A stretch of 64,000 bases of DNA from Pectobacterium araliae (GTDB lineage Bacteria > Pseudomonadota > Gammaproteobacteria > Enterobacterales > Enterobacteriaceae), in the NCBI RefSeq assembly GCF_037076465.1, contig NZ_AP028908.1, positions 3,844,001 through 3,908,000 on the forward strand, given 5' to 3'. Positions 28,363 to 37,183 of this stretch are shown piece by piece. A program made the position numbers and the translations under genes. The notes beneath the pieces are model-generated. The model searched no databases. It was not told the DNA's origin and saw only the letters and a program-made list of their open reading frames with translations. The first letter of the stretch is position 1. Each line of letters opens with the position of its first letter.

Positions 28363-30988
28363 TATGGTTTCCTGCGTTGGCCGGTGTTCTGCTCTTTCTT
28401 GGTTTAGCCTGAGTTACTGTCAGTTTCTGCGTCAGTGCTTCATAACGTGCCAGCAGGCAGCTTAAGCGGTCGGCTGCATCTTTGAATGGGCGCTCACGGT
28501 AAAGTCGATCCACCGCGGTATCGAGAGCCTGATGGGCGGTTAACAGCTTTTGCGGCATCTTATCGGGATCATAGAGTTCAGCAAGTGTACGTCCTAGGAA
28601 TTCTTCACGGATTAAAATCACGTCTTCGGCGAGCATCTCGATTTGTTTGCGTTGTATGGATGTCACTTCAGGCCAAGGAAAAGGGTTGTAAACGACTGAA
28701 GCGGAATAGCGATAGTCACTTTTCAACCTACCAGCAACCAGTCTCATCCAGTCGTTATGCATTAACGAAGAAAGTATTGCGAATTCGTATAACGTGCCGT
28801 CAGGGATAATATAATTTGCATTTGTTGAAATTACTTCTGCATTAAAAAAACCAAGAGGAACATAAATACGGCGTTCAGAAGAAACACTTGGAACAAGAAT
28901 GTAACTTCCTGATGCTGGATGTCTGTTTTCGTCAAACAGATGCGGGCTATTCGATTTTTTTCTTGTGCCAGATTTGGAGCTTTTAAGACGGGCATTTTTA
29001 ACAGCAAGAACCCTTTTCCCGACTAATGGCATTGATTCTAAATCAGCAACACTCGCCTCAACCAACCATAAGCACCAACGTTCTTTTCCATTAAAAAACT
29101 CATCGGCGCCTAATACCTTTTTGAGCCAGCGTTCAGCTTGCGGTTCTTGTTTGAGTAATTCATCACGTTCAAAACGATCTAACAGTAGATAACCACCATC
29201 AGTAGGTTTATTTCCAAAAAATAATGGAGGTACACCTTTTATTAACGGGGAGTTTCGTGGAATAATTGCCAGCCGGCTTCCTTCTACTAAGTATGGGCTG
29301 ATATTGTCGACCATTTTGCAATGCCATTCGCCTTGTACGTATTGATAAAGTCTGCTCTTTTCTGAACTCGCTGAAAGCCCAATAATGATTACATGTACCG
29401 CCGCTTTATCACGGGCATTATTTGCCCATGGAAATGTTGGGTATGCAAAATGGATATTTAGCCCGAGGGAAAAAATTGGCGGCCACAGTGTCGCAACCTG
29501 CTCTCCCTGACAAATGGAATTGGTTGCTACCAGAGCCAGCTCAGCACGTGAATTTTGAATATATTGCGCCCCTTTCCAGAACCAGCAAGCAACAAAATCT
29601 AAGGTTCCTAACGCTTTGAAGTCGCTAAATACAGCCTGCATATCAGCACGTTGCTCATCTGAACGTCCCAGTGTTCCTAAAAATGGCGGGTTACCGATTA
29701 CATACACTTCGTCATCAGCTTGCTTAGGACAGACCTGATGCCAGTCAAGACGCAAACTATTACCACTATGAATATTTCCACTTTCACGTAACGGCAATGC
29801 CGGTGGCGCGAAACCAAACGCTTTTTCCCACTGACAATTCACCTGGTGCTCCGCCAGCCAGAGGGATAACCGAGCAATCTGGCAGGCGAAATCATCAATC
29901 TCAATGCCGTAAAACTGTGACAGGTGAAGACCGCTCATTGAAAATGTTTGAGGTTCCAGCTCACGCAGAGCCTCAATCACTTCAATTTCCAGATTGCGTA
30001 ACGCTTTGTAGGCCACAATCAGGAAATTACCGGATCCACATGCAGGATCGAATACTTTGATCTTGCCGAGTCGCACCAGTAACGCTTTAAGCCCCTTGGC
30101 ATTGTTACGTTGTTTATCCAGTTCAACGCGTAACGGATCAAGAAACAGGGGCTGAATCACCTTCATGATATTGCGATATGAGGTGTAGTGCTGCCCTAAG
30201 CGGCTGCGCTGTTCCACATCAATCACGGCCTGGAACATGCTGCCGAAAATGTCTGGGTTAATCTCACTCCAATTCATGGTTCCGCATTCGAGTAAGATCT
30301 TGCGCCCCTTTTTGCGCAGTTCGGGAACCGGTTCATCGCTGGCAAACAATCCACCATTTACATACGGAAATGCTGCAAGATGGGCGGGTAGCCTTTGTCG
30401 CTGCGGGCTGTCAGGCTTCTCATCTAACACACCAAATAACTGATAAAGAAATGAATCCAGATCGCTGCCATCTTCTTCGGTGAAACTTTTGACAGCAGAC
30501 GTGAACTGGGCGAGGGCAAAAATACCGGTGTCTTCGGCAAAAAGGCAAAATAACAAGCGAGTCAGGAAGACGTTAAGGGCATGGATATCTTCCGACTTAC
30601 TGAGGTCATTGTGGACTCGGATGAGGTCAAACAATCTCCCCATCTTCTCGGCGGCCTTCACATCAGCAGGGTTTTCACTGCTGATAATGGCTTTCTCAAG
30701 GCCCACTAACGGCAAAAAGAAACCATAGTTGCTATGTAACTCGTCCATTTCAATGTCGAGCCGCTCTTTACTTGCGGTATCCCAAGCCAGAAAGCGAGTA
30801 AAATCAGTGATCAGCACGAAGCGGATCTTATTTTTAGCTATCGCTGGGTCATCAATGCACTGATTTAGCAGAGTCTCAAGCTCTTCTCCTTCCGCAGCAG
30901 ACTGAAACCAGAGTTTATTCTTGATACCGACCTGACCAGGCTCTTTAGCGATGTTACGGCTACTGCCCTGACGCACCTGTGTAATCGT
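28355..30988 (-). CDS. Body of YeeA-like DNA methyltransferase, severed from its start (phase OFF)
   Basis: This frame encodes 877 residues of a class I adenine-type DNA methyltransferase of the YeeA/type IIG group. Motif I is VFDPACGSGNF and motif IV is GNPPF; the target-recognition region and a C-terminal helical part follow. The nearest usable start is a GTG at 30976 inside conserved sequence, and the frame runs into a stop at about 31033 upstream. The missing N-terminus (start codon and 37 codons) lies on the plus strand at 31054-31164. Inversion at the AA cores would give ...F-P-K-S joined to T-I-T-Q-V-R-Q, in frame, for a 914-residue protein. Confidence 0.88.
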   Translation of the reverse strand, partial: TITQVRQGSSRNIAKEPGQVGIKNKLWFQSAAEGEELETLLNQCIDDPAIAKNKIRFVLITDFTRFLAWDTASKERLDIEMDELHSNYGFFLPLVGLEKAIISSENPADVKAAEKMGRLFDLIRVHNDLSKSEDIHALNVFLTRLLFCLFAEDTGIFALAQFTSAVKSFTEEDGSDLDSFLYQLFGVLDEKPDSPQRQRLPAHLAAFPYVNGGLFASDEPVPELRKKGRKILLECGTMNWSEINPDIFGSMFQAVIDVEQRSRLGQHYTSYRNIMKVIQPLFLDPLRVELDKQRNNAKGLKALLVRLGKIKVFDPACGSGNFLIVAYKALRNLEIEVIEALRELEPQTFSMSGLHLSQFYGIEIDDFACQIARLSLWLAEHQVNCQWEKAFGFAPPALPLRESGNIHSGNSLRLDWHQVCPKQADDEVYVIGNPPFLGTLGRSDEQRADMQAVFSDFKALGTLDFVACWFWKGAQYIQNSRAELALVATNSICQGEQVATLWPPIFSLGLNIHFAYPTFPWANNARDKAAVHVIIIGLSASSEKSRLYQYVQGEWHCKMVDNISPYLVEGSRLAIIPRNSPLIKGVPPLFFGNKPTDGGYLLLDRFERDELLKQEPQAERWLKKVLGADEFFNGKERWCLWLVEASVADLESMPLVGKRVLAVKNARLKSSKSGTRKKSNSPHLFDENRHPASGSYILVPSVSSERRIYVPLGFFNAEVISTNANYIIPDGTLYEFAILSSLMHNDWMRLVAGRLKSDYRYSASVVYNPFPWPEVTSIQRKQIEMLAEDVILIREEFLGRTLAELYDPDKMPQKLLTAHQALDTAVDRLYRERPFKDAADRLSCLLARYEALTQKLTVTQAKPRKSRTPANAGNHNE

Positions 30989-31001
30989 TGGTTTACCTAC
31001 A
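30976..31001 (-). other. Left inversion site (Hin-like crossover site)
   Basis: On the minus strand, GTAAACC-AA-CGATTAC is an imperfect dyad around an AA core at 30988-30989, like hix/gix sites. It is inverted relative to the matching site at 31152-31177. Confidence 0.8.
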
Positions 31002-31165
31002 AGCGGTATATAGTTATGGCAAAAAACAAGTTATGCATTCTGAAGGATCATGTATGGCAGTGAATCAGGCGAGGATTTTCGAGCAGCTTGAACAGATAAC
31101 CCACGAGCTGAATCGTGATGAATTTATTTATGGTTTTATGGCCGCTTTTGATTTTCCTAAATCAA
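30988..31165. promoter_or_regulatory. Invertible cassette with promoter side and methyltransferase N-terminus
   Basis: About 176 bp lie between the two inverted sites. The cassette carries a leader, AAGGA at 31043-31047, ATG 31054 and codons 1-37 of the methyltransferase on the plus strand, pointing away from the body. I could not fix a -35/-10 pair with confidence. Flipping would connect this start to the minus-strand operon. Confidence 0.85.
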
Positions 31166-31266
31166 CAATTATGCAGATGAGCGTTATCTGGCGATCTGGC
31201 ATTCTCCGTGCTTTTAGCAGGAGGAAATGGCGTGTTAATAGGCTATGTCAGGGTATCAACAAATGA
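31054..31266 (+). CDS. Methyltransferase N-terminal stub in OFF orientation
   Basis: ATG 31054 with AAGGA six bases upstream opens a 70-codon frame. Residues 1-37 (MAVNQARIFEQLEQ ... AAFDFPKS) are the typical N-terminus of YeeA-like methyltransferases, and residues after the crossover (I-M-Q-M-S-V-I-W) are unrelated. In this orientation the frame ends at 31266, overlapping the GTG start of the invertase at 31232, so translation of the stub may be coupled to the invertase. In the other orientation the same codons become the start of the full enzyme. Confidence 0.85.
   Translation: MAVNQARIFEQLEQITHELNRDEFIYGFMAAFDFPKSTIMQMSVIWRSGILRAFSRRKWRVNRLCQGINK
31152..31177 (+). other. Right inversion site (Hin-like crossover site)
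   Basis: TAAATC-AA-CAATTA is an imperfect dyad with its AA core at 31164-31165. About 17 of 22 bases match the left site read on the other strand (TAAAYCAACRATTAYRCAGRTG). Confidence 0.8.
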
Positions 31267-31801
31267 CCAAAACACCGATTTACAACGCGAAGCGTTGGAA
31301 CGGCTAGGATGTGAACAGATATTTGAAGAGAAAATCAGTGGGACTACAGAGAAAAAACCGAAACTCAATAGTGCTCTGAAGGCATTACAGGCGGGGGATA
31401 CGCTCGCGGTGTGGAAACTGGATCGATTGGGACGAAGCATGAGACAACTTGTCAAATTAATGGACACGTTGCAACAACGCGGGATTCATTTTCGTAGTGT
31501 GACCGATTCCATAGATACCGCCACGCCAATGGGAAGGTTTGTTTTTCACATTATGGGGGCGATGGCTGAAATGGAACGAGAACTTATTGTCGAGCGAACC
31601 CGCGCAGGTTTGGCTGCCGCTAGGGCTAAAGGACGTATAGGCGGACGCAGACCCAAGCTGACGCCGGAGCAATGGGCGCAAGCCGGACATCTTCTGGCTA
31701 ATGGCGTCCCGCGACAGCAGGTGGCACTGATTTATGACGTAGCAGTAGATACCTTATATCGAAAATTCCCTGTCGGCAGAAAACTGAGTGCCAAAACGTA
31801 A
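31232..31801 (+). CDS. Serine recombinase (Hin/Pin-type DNA invertase)
   Basis: A 189-residue small serine recombinase. The catalytic Ser is in YVRVSTNDQNTDLQ; the Arg residues lie in WKLDRLGRSMRQL and in the MERELIVERTRAG segment. A C-terminal helix-turn-helix (RQQVALIYDVAVDTLYRK) follows GRIGGRRPKL. The GTG at 31232 follows AGGAGGAAA and gives the classical M-L-I-G-Y-V start; a longer frame from 31208 is not needed. Its position next to a pair of Hin-like inverted sites indicates that it flips the neighbouring cassette. A strong terminator lies downstream. Confidence 0.95.
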   Translation: MLIGYVRVSTNDQNTDLQREALERLGCEQIFEEKISGTTEKKPKLNSALKALQAGDTLAVWKLDRLGRSMRQLVKLMDTLQQRGIHFRSVTDSIDTATPMGRFVFHIMGAMAEMERELIVERTRAGLAAARAKGRIGGRRPKLTPEQWAQAGHLLANGVPRQQVALIYDVAVDTLYRKFPVGRKLSAKT

Positions 31802-31829
31802 CGTTGAAAAGATTAAGTAATCTATTTTT

Positions 31830-31865
31830 GGTAAACCTGTCTTCCAGCAGAGAGACAGGTTTACC
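31830..31865. terminator. Bidirectional terminator between invertase and res
   Basis: A perfect 13-bp stem, GGTAAACCTGTCT / AGACAGGTTTACC, has a 10-base loop and ATTTTT on its left. It lies between the convergent invertase and type III res genes. Confidence 0.82.
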
Positions 31866-31917
31866 ACACTGATTATCCGGCCAATTCACCACGAGCCCAT
31901 ACCGCTACAGCAGATAG

Positions 31918-34900
31918 TCAGATATTCCACTGTTCAGGTACTGAAACCGCATACTCGATACCAATTTCTCTAAAGTGTGCCTCGGCAGACTTGATTTTGG
32001 CATTTTCGGAGGGTCTCCTTTTTTGTTCATCCATAGTGCTCTTGGTTTCACGCACCATGTAGATTCGATCCTCACCTTCTTCGGATTTGATGATGGCCCA
32101 GTCGGGGTTATAAGGGCCAACTGGCGTGTCGATCTGGAATCTTGGCGGTAGCTTCATAAACAGCCTGATATCCTCGCGGTGATCGAGAAACTCGGCGAAC
32201 TTCCGCTCCGGGCTGTCCGGCCCGCCATCAAACACGACGTAATCAAAATCGGTTTTCTCGGGGTGTTCGACACGGTACAAATGCTCTTTGAAGAAATCCT
32301 TTTCGGCAAGGCCATCGGCTTGCAACTCGCGGAGTTCATAGATGGAGCCGCCGATCTTTTCATACTGAACACCCTCCACAATGACACGCTGTAGCTCACC
32401 CTCTACGCAACGGCGTACCATCGCCATAAAGTCGTTCGGATTGGCAATGAACTCATCCAATCTTCCGCTACCAATGAGAATATCCACCAGCGTCTTGCGT
32501 GTAAGAGACGTACCTTGCTGCAACTCACCGATAATGTCCGGCAGATCATAACTGCCTTTGAGATCGACAGTTCGTGCCCCCAGTTCTAGCCCTTGCGTGC
32601 CGCCACGTAGCACCCTGACACCAGCACGAGTGACATCAATACGTAACGGCTGGATTTTCGGTTCAGCCTTGATCGCCTTTATACACGCCTCAACCAGCAT
32701 AGGGTGTTTAACTGTCACCCGATAAGTAGTTTTCTGGCTGATAGCGCTCCAAAGCTTCTCAAAATCCGGCGAGGCGTAGAGCTCTTTATTGAATTTGCGC
32801 TTAGCCCGCGCACTTACAGGTTTCACATATTTCTCAATACCCGCATTAAGGATGCACCGGATAATATCTGATTCGTAAGGCCTGAGATCATCAGGCAAAT
32901 GTAATGAGAATCCTTCTGCATCCGGCAGAAACATGGACGTTGTCTTACCATCCTTGATGAATCCTGCGTTTTCCAGATGCTTGAAGATGGCAGAAGATAC
33001 CTTAAACCCCAGCATATCATCGGTCATCACGCCATGAATATCTCGCTTCGTCAGCCTGGAGAATTCATTGGGTCGCACCTGTCCGATGGCTACGCCCGCA
33101 TCTTTGTATTCGGCTTGCAGATTCTCAGCGAAAGTAGCATAAGACTCATTAGCAACCACCGTGAGTTGTGCAACACTGCGGTCGGTAACGCGCTCATAAC
33201 CTTTTACTGTTTTCGCTACAGGCAGACGCAGACCACGCCCCAGCGTCTGTCGACGTTCCGTGTCCGCGCCCATTTCACGCAGCGTACAAATCTGAAACAC
33301 GTTGGGATTGTCCCAACCCTCGCGCAGTGCGGAATGGCTAAAGATGAAGCGCACAGGCTCATCACCATCCAGCAAGCGCTGCTTATCTTGCATGATGAGT
33401 TTGTAAGCGTCATCATCTTTGACCGTCGTACCAGATGAATCCACAAAGGTCGTGCCACCACGCATTTTCAATTGGGAAAAATACGCCCGCCGTAACTCGC
33501 CAGGATCCTGCGGCAGTAATTTTTGGTAGACGTCAGACTTGCTACGCTCTTCTCTGAACACCTCATCGAACCACTTGGTAAACTCGCCGTTTGCGTCTTC
33601 GTTATTGACCCCGTCGCCGAGAAAACTCGCCACTTTGTCTACGAAAAACAGACTCAATACTTTAATCCCCTTCGGGTGCAACATGGCTTCCTTGCGCAAA
33701 TGCTCACGCACGGTTTCCCGAATCATCTCCTTGTAAATCGCGCCCGTTGCGCCCCCGAGGGATTCGCCTTCATGCAGCAGGTTTCCGTTCGGCGTCAGTT
33801 CAATACTGGCTGGTTCACCGAAAGCGGCGATGCTCAACGCATTAATACGCCAGCCTGCATAAGCAGGATTTCCAGTGACGTCTGACAATTCCTGATGCGG
33901 TTTGACCTTTTTGCTACGACGCGCGATAGAGCCATCGGCCTTGCGGCAAGCCAGTTCAAGCTTCGCGGCTTTCGTGTCTTTCACTTCGAGCAACTTGACG
34001 TAAGGAGCCACATCCGCACCGTGCTGTGCGACTTCAGCCACGACGATCTGTTTCACCAAACCGAGATCGTGCGCGTCAACCGGATCGAGCCGATAGACCA
34101 GGTTTCGCCGCTGCTTATGCGTAGCTGAGTAGCGTAGTGTGAATACAGGATCAAAATCACCCACAGCAGACTGCGATAGCAGTGATTCCATATTTTGTGG
34201 TTCATCCATGATCACCACAGGATGCGTGCCTTTCAGGTAATCCAACGGACGCAAGCCATTGAGCTTGTCATAAGGTTTGTGAATGATGCGCGCATTCTTT
34301 TTTTCATTTTTATTCTTGTCACTACGTATCGCATCAATCGTCATCACCAGTATTTGCACGTTGGTTGCAGTAGCAAAAGCCTGTACTTCCTCGGCCTTGT
34401 CGCCTCTGTAGACATTCGCATCGAAAGGCTCCGCCGGATAGAGGCTACGGAAGTGCTCGCGCATCAGGCGAATACTGGTGTTCACGCCTTCACGAATGGC
34501 GACGCTGGGAACCAGAATGATAAATTTGGTAAAGCCATATTTCTTTGCAAGTTCGAAAACGGTACGCAGATAAACGTAAGTTTTGCCCGTACCGGTCTCC
34601 ATTTCGATGTCGAAATCCAGTTTGCCATCAACCAGCTTTTCGCTGACCTCCAACCCGTTGCGATCCTGTACCGTTTGTAAGTTAGCAAGGATAGTGCCTT
34701 CATCCAGTACCAAATTATTGCCGATAGCGCCGATCTCCTGCTCAATACCTAAATCCAGCTCACCTTCCCGTCTGGCAACGCTGCCACGCAAGGCAATCGC
34801 GAGCTTGTCGGCATCCTTTGGCTGACCATCGAACAAATCCACCACGGCGTTGATGGCATCAAGCTGATATTGCTGATGCGAATCAAATTGAAAGCCCGTA

Positions 34901-34920
34901 TTTTGAGAATGACTGTTCAT
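31918..34920 (-). CDS. res: Type III restriction enzyme, Res subunit
   Basis: A 1000-residue type III restriction subunit. The superfamily 2 helicase motif I is ETGTGKTYVY, motif II is VIMDEPQNM, motif III-like is RYSATH, and motif VI is QTLGRGLRLP. A C-terminal PD-ExK-type endonuclease is visible as NPDWAIIKSEEG followed by VRETKS. The ATG at 34920 overlaps the mod stop by one base (TGATGA); a GTG at 34923 is also in frame. With Mod it forms the cleavage complex that acts on pairs of unmethylated sites. No disabling lesion is visible. Confidence 0.94.
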   Translation of the reverse strand: MNSHSQNTGFQFDSHQQYQLDAINAVVDLFDGQPKDADKLAIALRGSVARREGELDLGIEQEIGAIGNNLVLDEGTILANLQTVQDRNGLEVSEKLVDGKLDFDIEMETGTGKTYVYLRTVFELAKKYGFTKFIILVPSVAIREGVNTSIRLMREHFRSLYPAEPFDANVYRGDKAEEVQAFATATNVQILVMTIDAIRSDKNKNEKKNARIIHKPYDKLNGLRPLDYLKGTHPVVIMDEPQNMESLLSQSAVGDFDPVFTLRYSATHKQRRNLVYRLDPVDAHDLGLVKQIVVAEVAQHGADVAPYVKLLEVKDTKAAKLELACRKADGSIARRSKKVKPHQELSDVTGNPAYAGWRINALSIAAFGEPASIELTPNGNLLHEGESLGGATGAIYKEMIRETVREHLRKEAMLHPKGIKVLSLFFVDKVASFLGDGVNNEDANGEFTKWFDEVFREERSKSDVYQKLLPQDPGELRRAYFSQLKMRGGTTFVDSSGTTVKDDDAYKLIMQDKQRLLDGDEPVRFIFSHSALREGWDNPNVFQICTLREMGADTERRQTLGRGLRLPVAKTVKGYERVTDRSVAQLTVVANESYATFAENLQAEYKDAGVAIGQVRPNEFSRLTKRDIHGVMTDDMLGFKVSSAIFKHLENAGFIKDGKTTSMFLPDAEGFSLHLPDDLRPYESDIIRCILNAGIEKYVKPVSARAKRKFNKELYASPDFEKLWSAISQKTTYRVTVKHPMLVEACIKAIKAEPKIQPLRIDVTRAGVRVLRGGTQGLELGARTVDLKGSYDLPDIIGELQQGTSLTRKTLVDILIGSGRLDEFIANPNDFMAMVRRCVEGELQRVIVEGVQYEKIGGSIYELRELQADGLAEKDFFKEHLYRVEHPEKTDFDYVVFDGGPDSPERKFAEFLDHREDIRLFMKLPPRFQIDTPVGPYNPDWAIIKSEEGEDRIYMVRETKSTMDEQKRRPSENAKIKSAEAHFREIGIEYAVSVPEQWNI

Positions 34921-36932
34921 CACGCTGTCCTCAGATCAATACCTTTGCTTCTGGCATATTGAGCAATATTGGTTTTCAATTCATCATCGCCGTGGAAAGC
35001 ATCTTCCAGAACGATCAGGCGCGTAGGTTCGGCATTCACCAGTTCCCGCAATTGTTCCAGTGTGGGCTTGGTTCGCTCGTTTAAGTAGGCCAGCAGGCGT
35101 GGCTTATCGGTATCGCCAACTATGGCATGGATGTCCAGCCCGGCGATAGTCTGCATACTGAGATGTTCGTTCAACGAATAGCCAAGTTTCAACAGCAGCT
35201 CAGTAAGCAGATCATCGAGACTGGCATCATCAACGCTACTACCACGCAGGTCGAGCAAATGCTGGGCTAGCTTGTCAGGTTCGATATCGCTGGTGACGCG
35301 CCATTTGGTGAAATTGGTGTCCGTCAGCTTATAGGCGCGAAAGCCGGTATCTATATTGCTTTCTGCAACATCGGATTTTATTTTCTCGCCCGCTAGTTCG
35401 ATGCGCTTGCGTGAGATATCAGCAATAGTGGCAAAGCCTGCCTTGCGCGCTTCTGAAGCTTCAGGAGTAGGTTCCGGCAGTTGTACCATGATAAAACGAC
35501 GTTTGCCGTTGTCTTCAGCATTAAGCTGCATTACGGCATGAGCGGTGGTGGCACTGCCAGCGAAGAAATCCAGTACAGTAAAATTATCTTTTTTTGAAGC
35601 TATAGTGAGAATGTGCTCAATTAACCGAACAGGCTTAGGACTATCAAAATAAGCTTTATCATCAAATAGAGCTTTTACTTCCTGTTTAGCTTCTTGATTA
35701 TGCCCTACATCTGAATGCATCCAGATAGTATTTGGTCTAAGTCCATCTTGAACCTCAGATAAGAAAGTTTTGAGCCTTGGTGTACCACTCCCCTCTTTAC
35801 CGAACCAAATGCGTTTACCTCTCACCAGCTCGTCGAATTTTTGTTTACTTACGCTCCAAAAACGCCCATCTGGGGGTGGGCAAACTCTACCACTAGGTGT
35901 AGTTATGTCATAGCGAAGCTTATCTGTACCTGATTTAGCAGATAAAACAACAGAGGTCCAAATCCCTCTAGGGTCGTTATCAGGATTCGAGTAACCGGCT
36001 GGTATTTCCTTTCCCCTTGGAAGTAAGTTCAGTACCCACGAATTTTCAATACTTGTCAGAGAGCTCGACTTTACATAGCACAATATATGATCATGCATTG
36101 TGGAGAAGTACCTAGCATCATTCGAACGACTAAACTTTTTTTGCCAAATTATATTTGCAACAAAATTATCCTCACCAAAGACCTCATTGCAGAGTTTCTT
36201 GAGATTATCCGCCTCATGATCATCAATACTAATAAAAATCACCCCATCATCAGCAAGCAGATTACGGGCTAACTTAAGGCGCGGATACATCATGTTCAGC
36301 CAGTTGGAGTGATAACGCCCTTCGGTCTCGCTGTTGGTGGAAACTTTCTTACCTTCCTCATTCACCTGCCGCGTCCACTCCAGATAACTGTCCAGCCCCT
36401 CCTTGTAGTTATCGGGATAAACAAAATCCTTGCCGGTGTTATAAGGGGGATCGATGTAAATCAGTTTGACCTTGTTGTGATAGTGTCGTTGCAGAATCTT
36501 TAGTACCTCAAGGTTGTCTCCCTCAATAAACGCATTCTGCGTTGTGTCCCACTCTTTCGAATTGGCGAAGTCTGGTTTCAGTGTTGCAGTCGTCGGTGCT
36601 TGTGCGGCACGCAGCGCACGCTTTTTGCCCGGCCAGAACAGGCCAAAGCGCTCGTTACTGTCAGCCACATCATCAGCCAGCAGCTCACGGAGCTTTTCAA
36701 CATCCAACTTACCATCAGCAACAGCCTCTGGAATCAGTTCGGCAAGCTGACCAGCCAGTTCGGTGCGAAAATTCGGGGTTGTGCTCGGGATCTCAAAGAG
36801 GTCGTTGCTGATATCAGAAAATGATGAACGAGACACCTTCTTCTGGCCCTCGGCCAAAGCATCAACACTGCAACGTTGTTCCGCATTTTCTTTCTGTTTA
36901 GCGCTATATTCAGTAATACGTTCATTTGCCAT
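34920..36932 (-). CDS. mod: Type III DNA methyltransferase, Mod subunit
   Basis: A 670-residue beta-class adenine methyltransferase. Motif IV is IYIDPPYNTGKDF near residue 160, and motif I, DFFAGSATTAHA, lies later, the order typical of Mod proteins. The target recognition region lies between (about residues 230-440) and is the part that usually varies. The frame extends seven codons upstream to 36953; I prefer 36932 (MANERITEYSAKQ), although neither start has a good Shine-Dalgarno. A 17-bp exact inverted repeat brackets the upstream region. No simple-sequence repeat suggestive of slippage is visible. Confidence 0.93.
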   Translation of the reverse strand: MANERITEYSAKQKENAEQRCSVDALAEGQKKVSRSSFSDISNDLFEIPSTTPNFRTELAGQLAELIPEAVADGKLDVEKLRELLADDVADSNERFGLFWPGKKRALRAAQAPTTATLKPDFANSKEWDTTQNAFIEGDNLEVLKILQRHYHNKVKLIYIDPPYNTGKDFVYPDNYKEGLDSYLEWTRQVNEEGKKVSTNSETEGRYHSNWLNMMYPRLKLARNLLADDGVIFISIDDHEADNLKKLCNEVFGEDNFVANIIWQKKFSRSNDARYFSTMHDHILCYVKSSSLTSIENSWVLNLLPRGKEIPAGYSNPDNDPRGIWTSVVLSAKSGTDKLRYDITTPSGRVCPPPDGRFWSVSKQKFDELVRGKRIWFGKEGSGTPRLKTFLSEVQDGLRPNTIWMHSDVGHNQEAKQEVKALFDDKAYFDSPKPVRLIEHILTIASKKDNFTVLDFFAGSATTAHAVMQLNAEDNGKRRFIMVQLPEPTPEASEARKAGFATIADISRKRIELAGEKIKSDVAESNIDTGFRAYKLTDTNFTKWRVTSDIEPDKLAQHLLDLRGSSVDDASLDDLLTELLLKLGYSLNEHLSMQTIAGLDIHAIVGDTDKPRLLAYLNERTKPTLEQLRELVNAEPTRLIVLEDAFHGDDELKTNIAQYARSKGIDLRTA

Positions 36933-37074
36933 ACTGATAATCCGGTGTGACATCAGTCAGAATCAGCAGGCATCCTCGCTCTGAAGTGCTAAATTAAGTT
37001 TTGCTATCGACTCAATGACTCGTAACATTCATATGTTATGTACAACAATCACTAAAACACACCGGATTATCAGT
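36933..37074. repeat. 17-bp exact inverted repeat pair upstream of mod
   Basis: ACTGATAATCCGGTGTG at 36933-36949 is repeated as its exact reverse complement at 37058-37074, enclosing 108 bp. The left arm abuts the preferred mod start. The loop contains the palindromic TAACATTCATATGTTA. Operators for a looping repressor or an invertible promoter are both possible. Confidence 0.75.
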
Positions 37075-37183
37075 GTGATATGTAAAACACGTCGTCTGGA
37101 TAGACAGTCTGATTAGTCGAGATCCCGACATAAAAAATGACGATATTTAGCTCAACATCGTCATATAAAAGTTATCTACATTG

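Noticed and set aside
28355..30976. Methyltransferase as a complete gene starting at GTG 30976
   Set aside because: The GTG lies inside conserved family sequence (T-I-T-Q-V-R-Q continues upstream), has no ribosome site, and the missing N-terminus is found in the adjacent cassette.
30988..31053. Frame upstream of ATG 31054 as part of a separate small gene
   Set aside because: The real start is ATG 31054 with its own Shine-Dalgarno; the upstream part is leader DNA of the invertible cassette.
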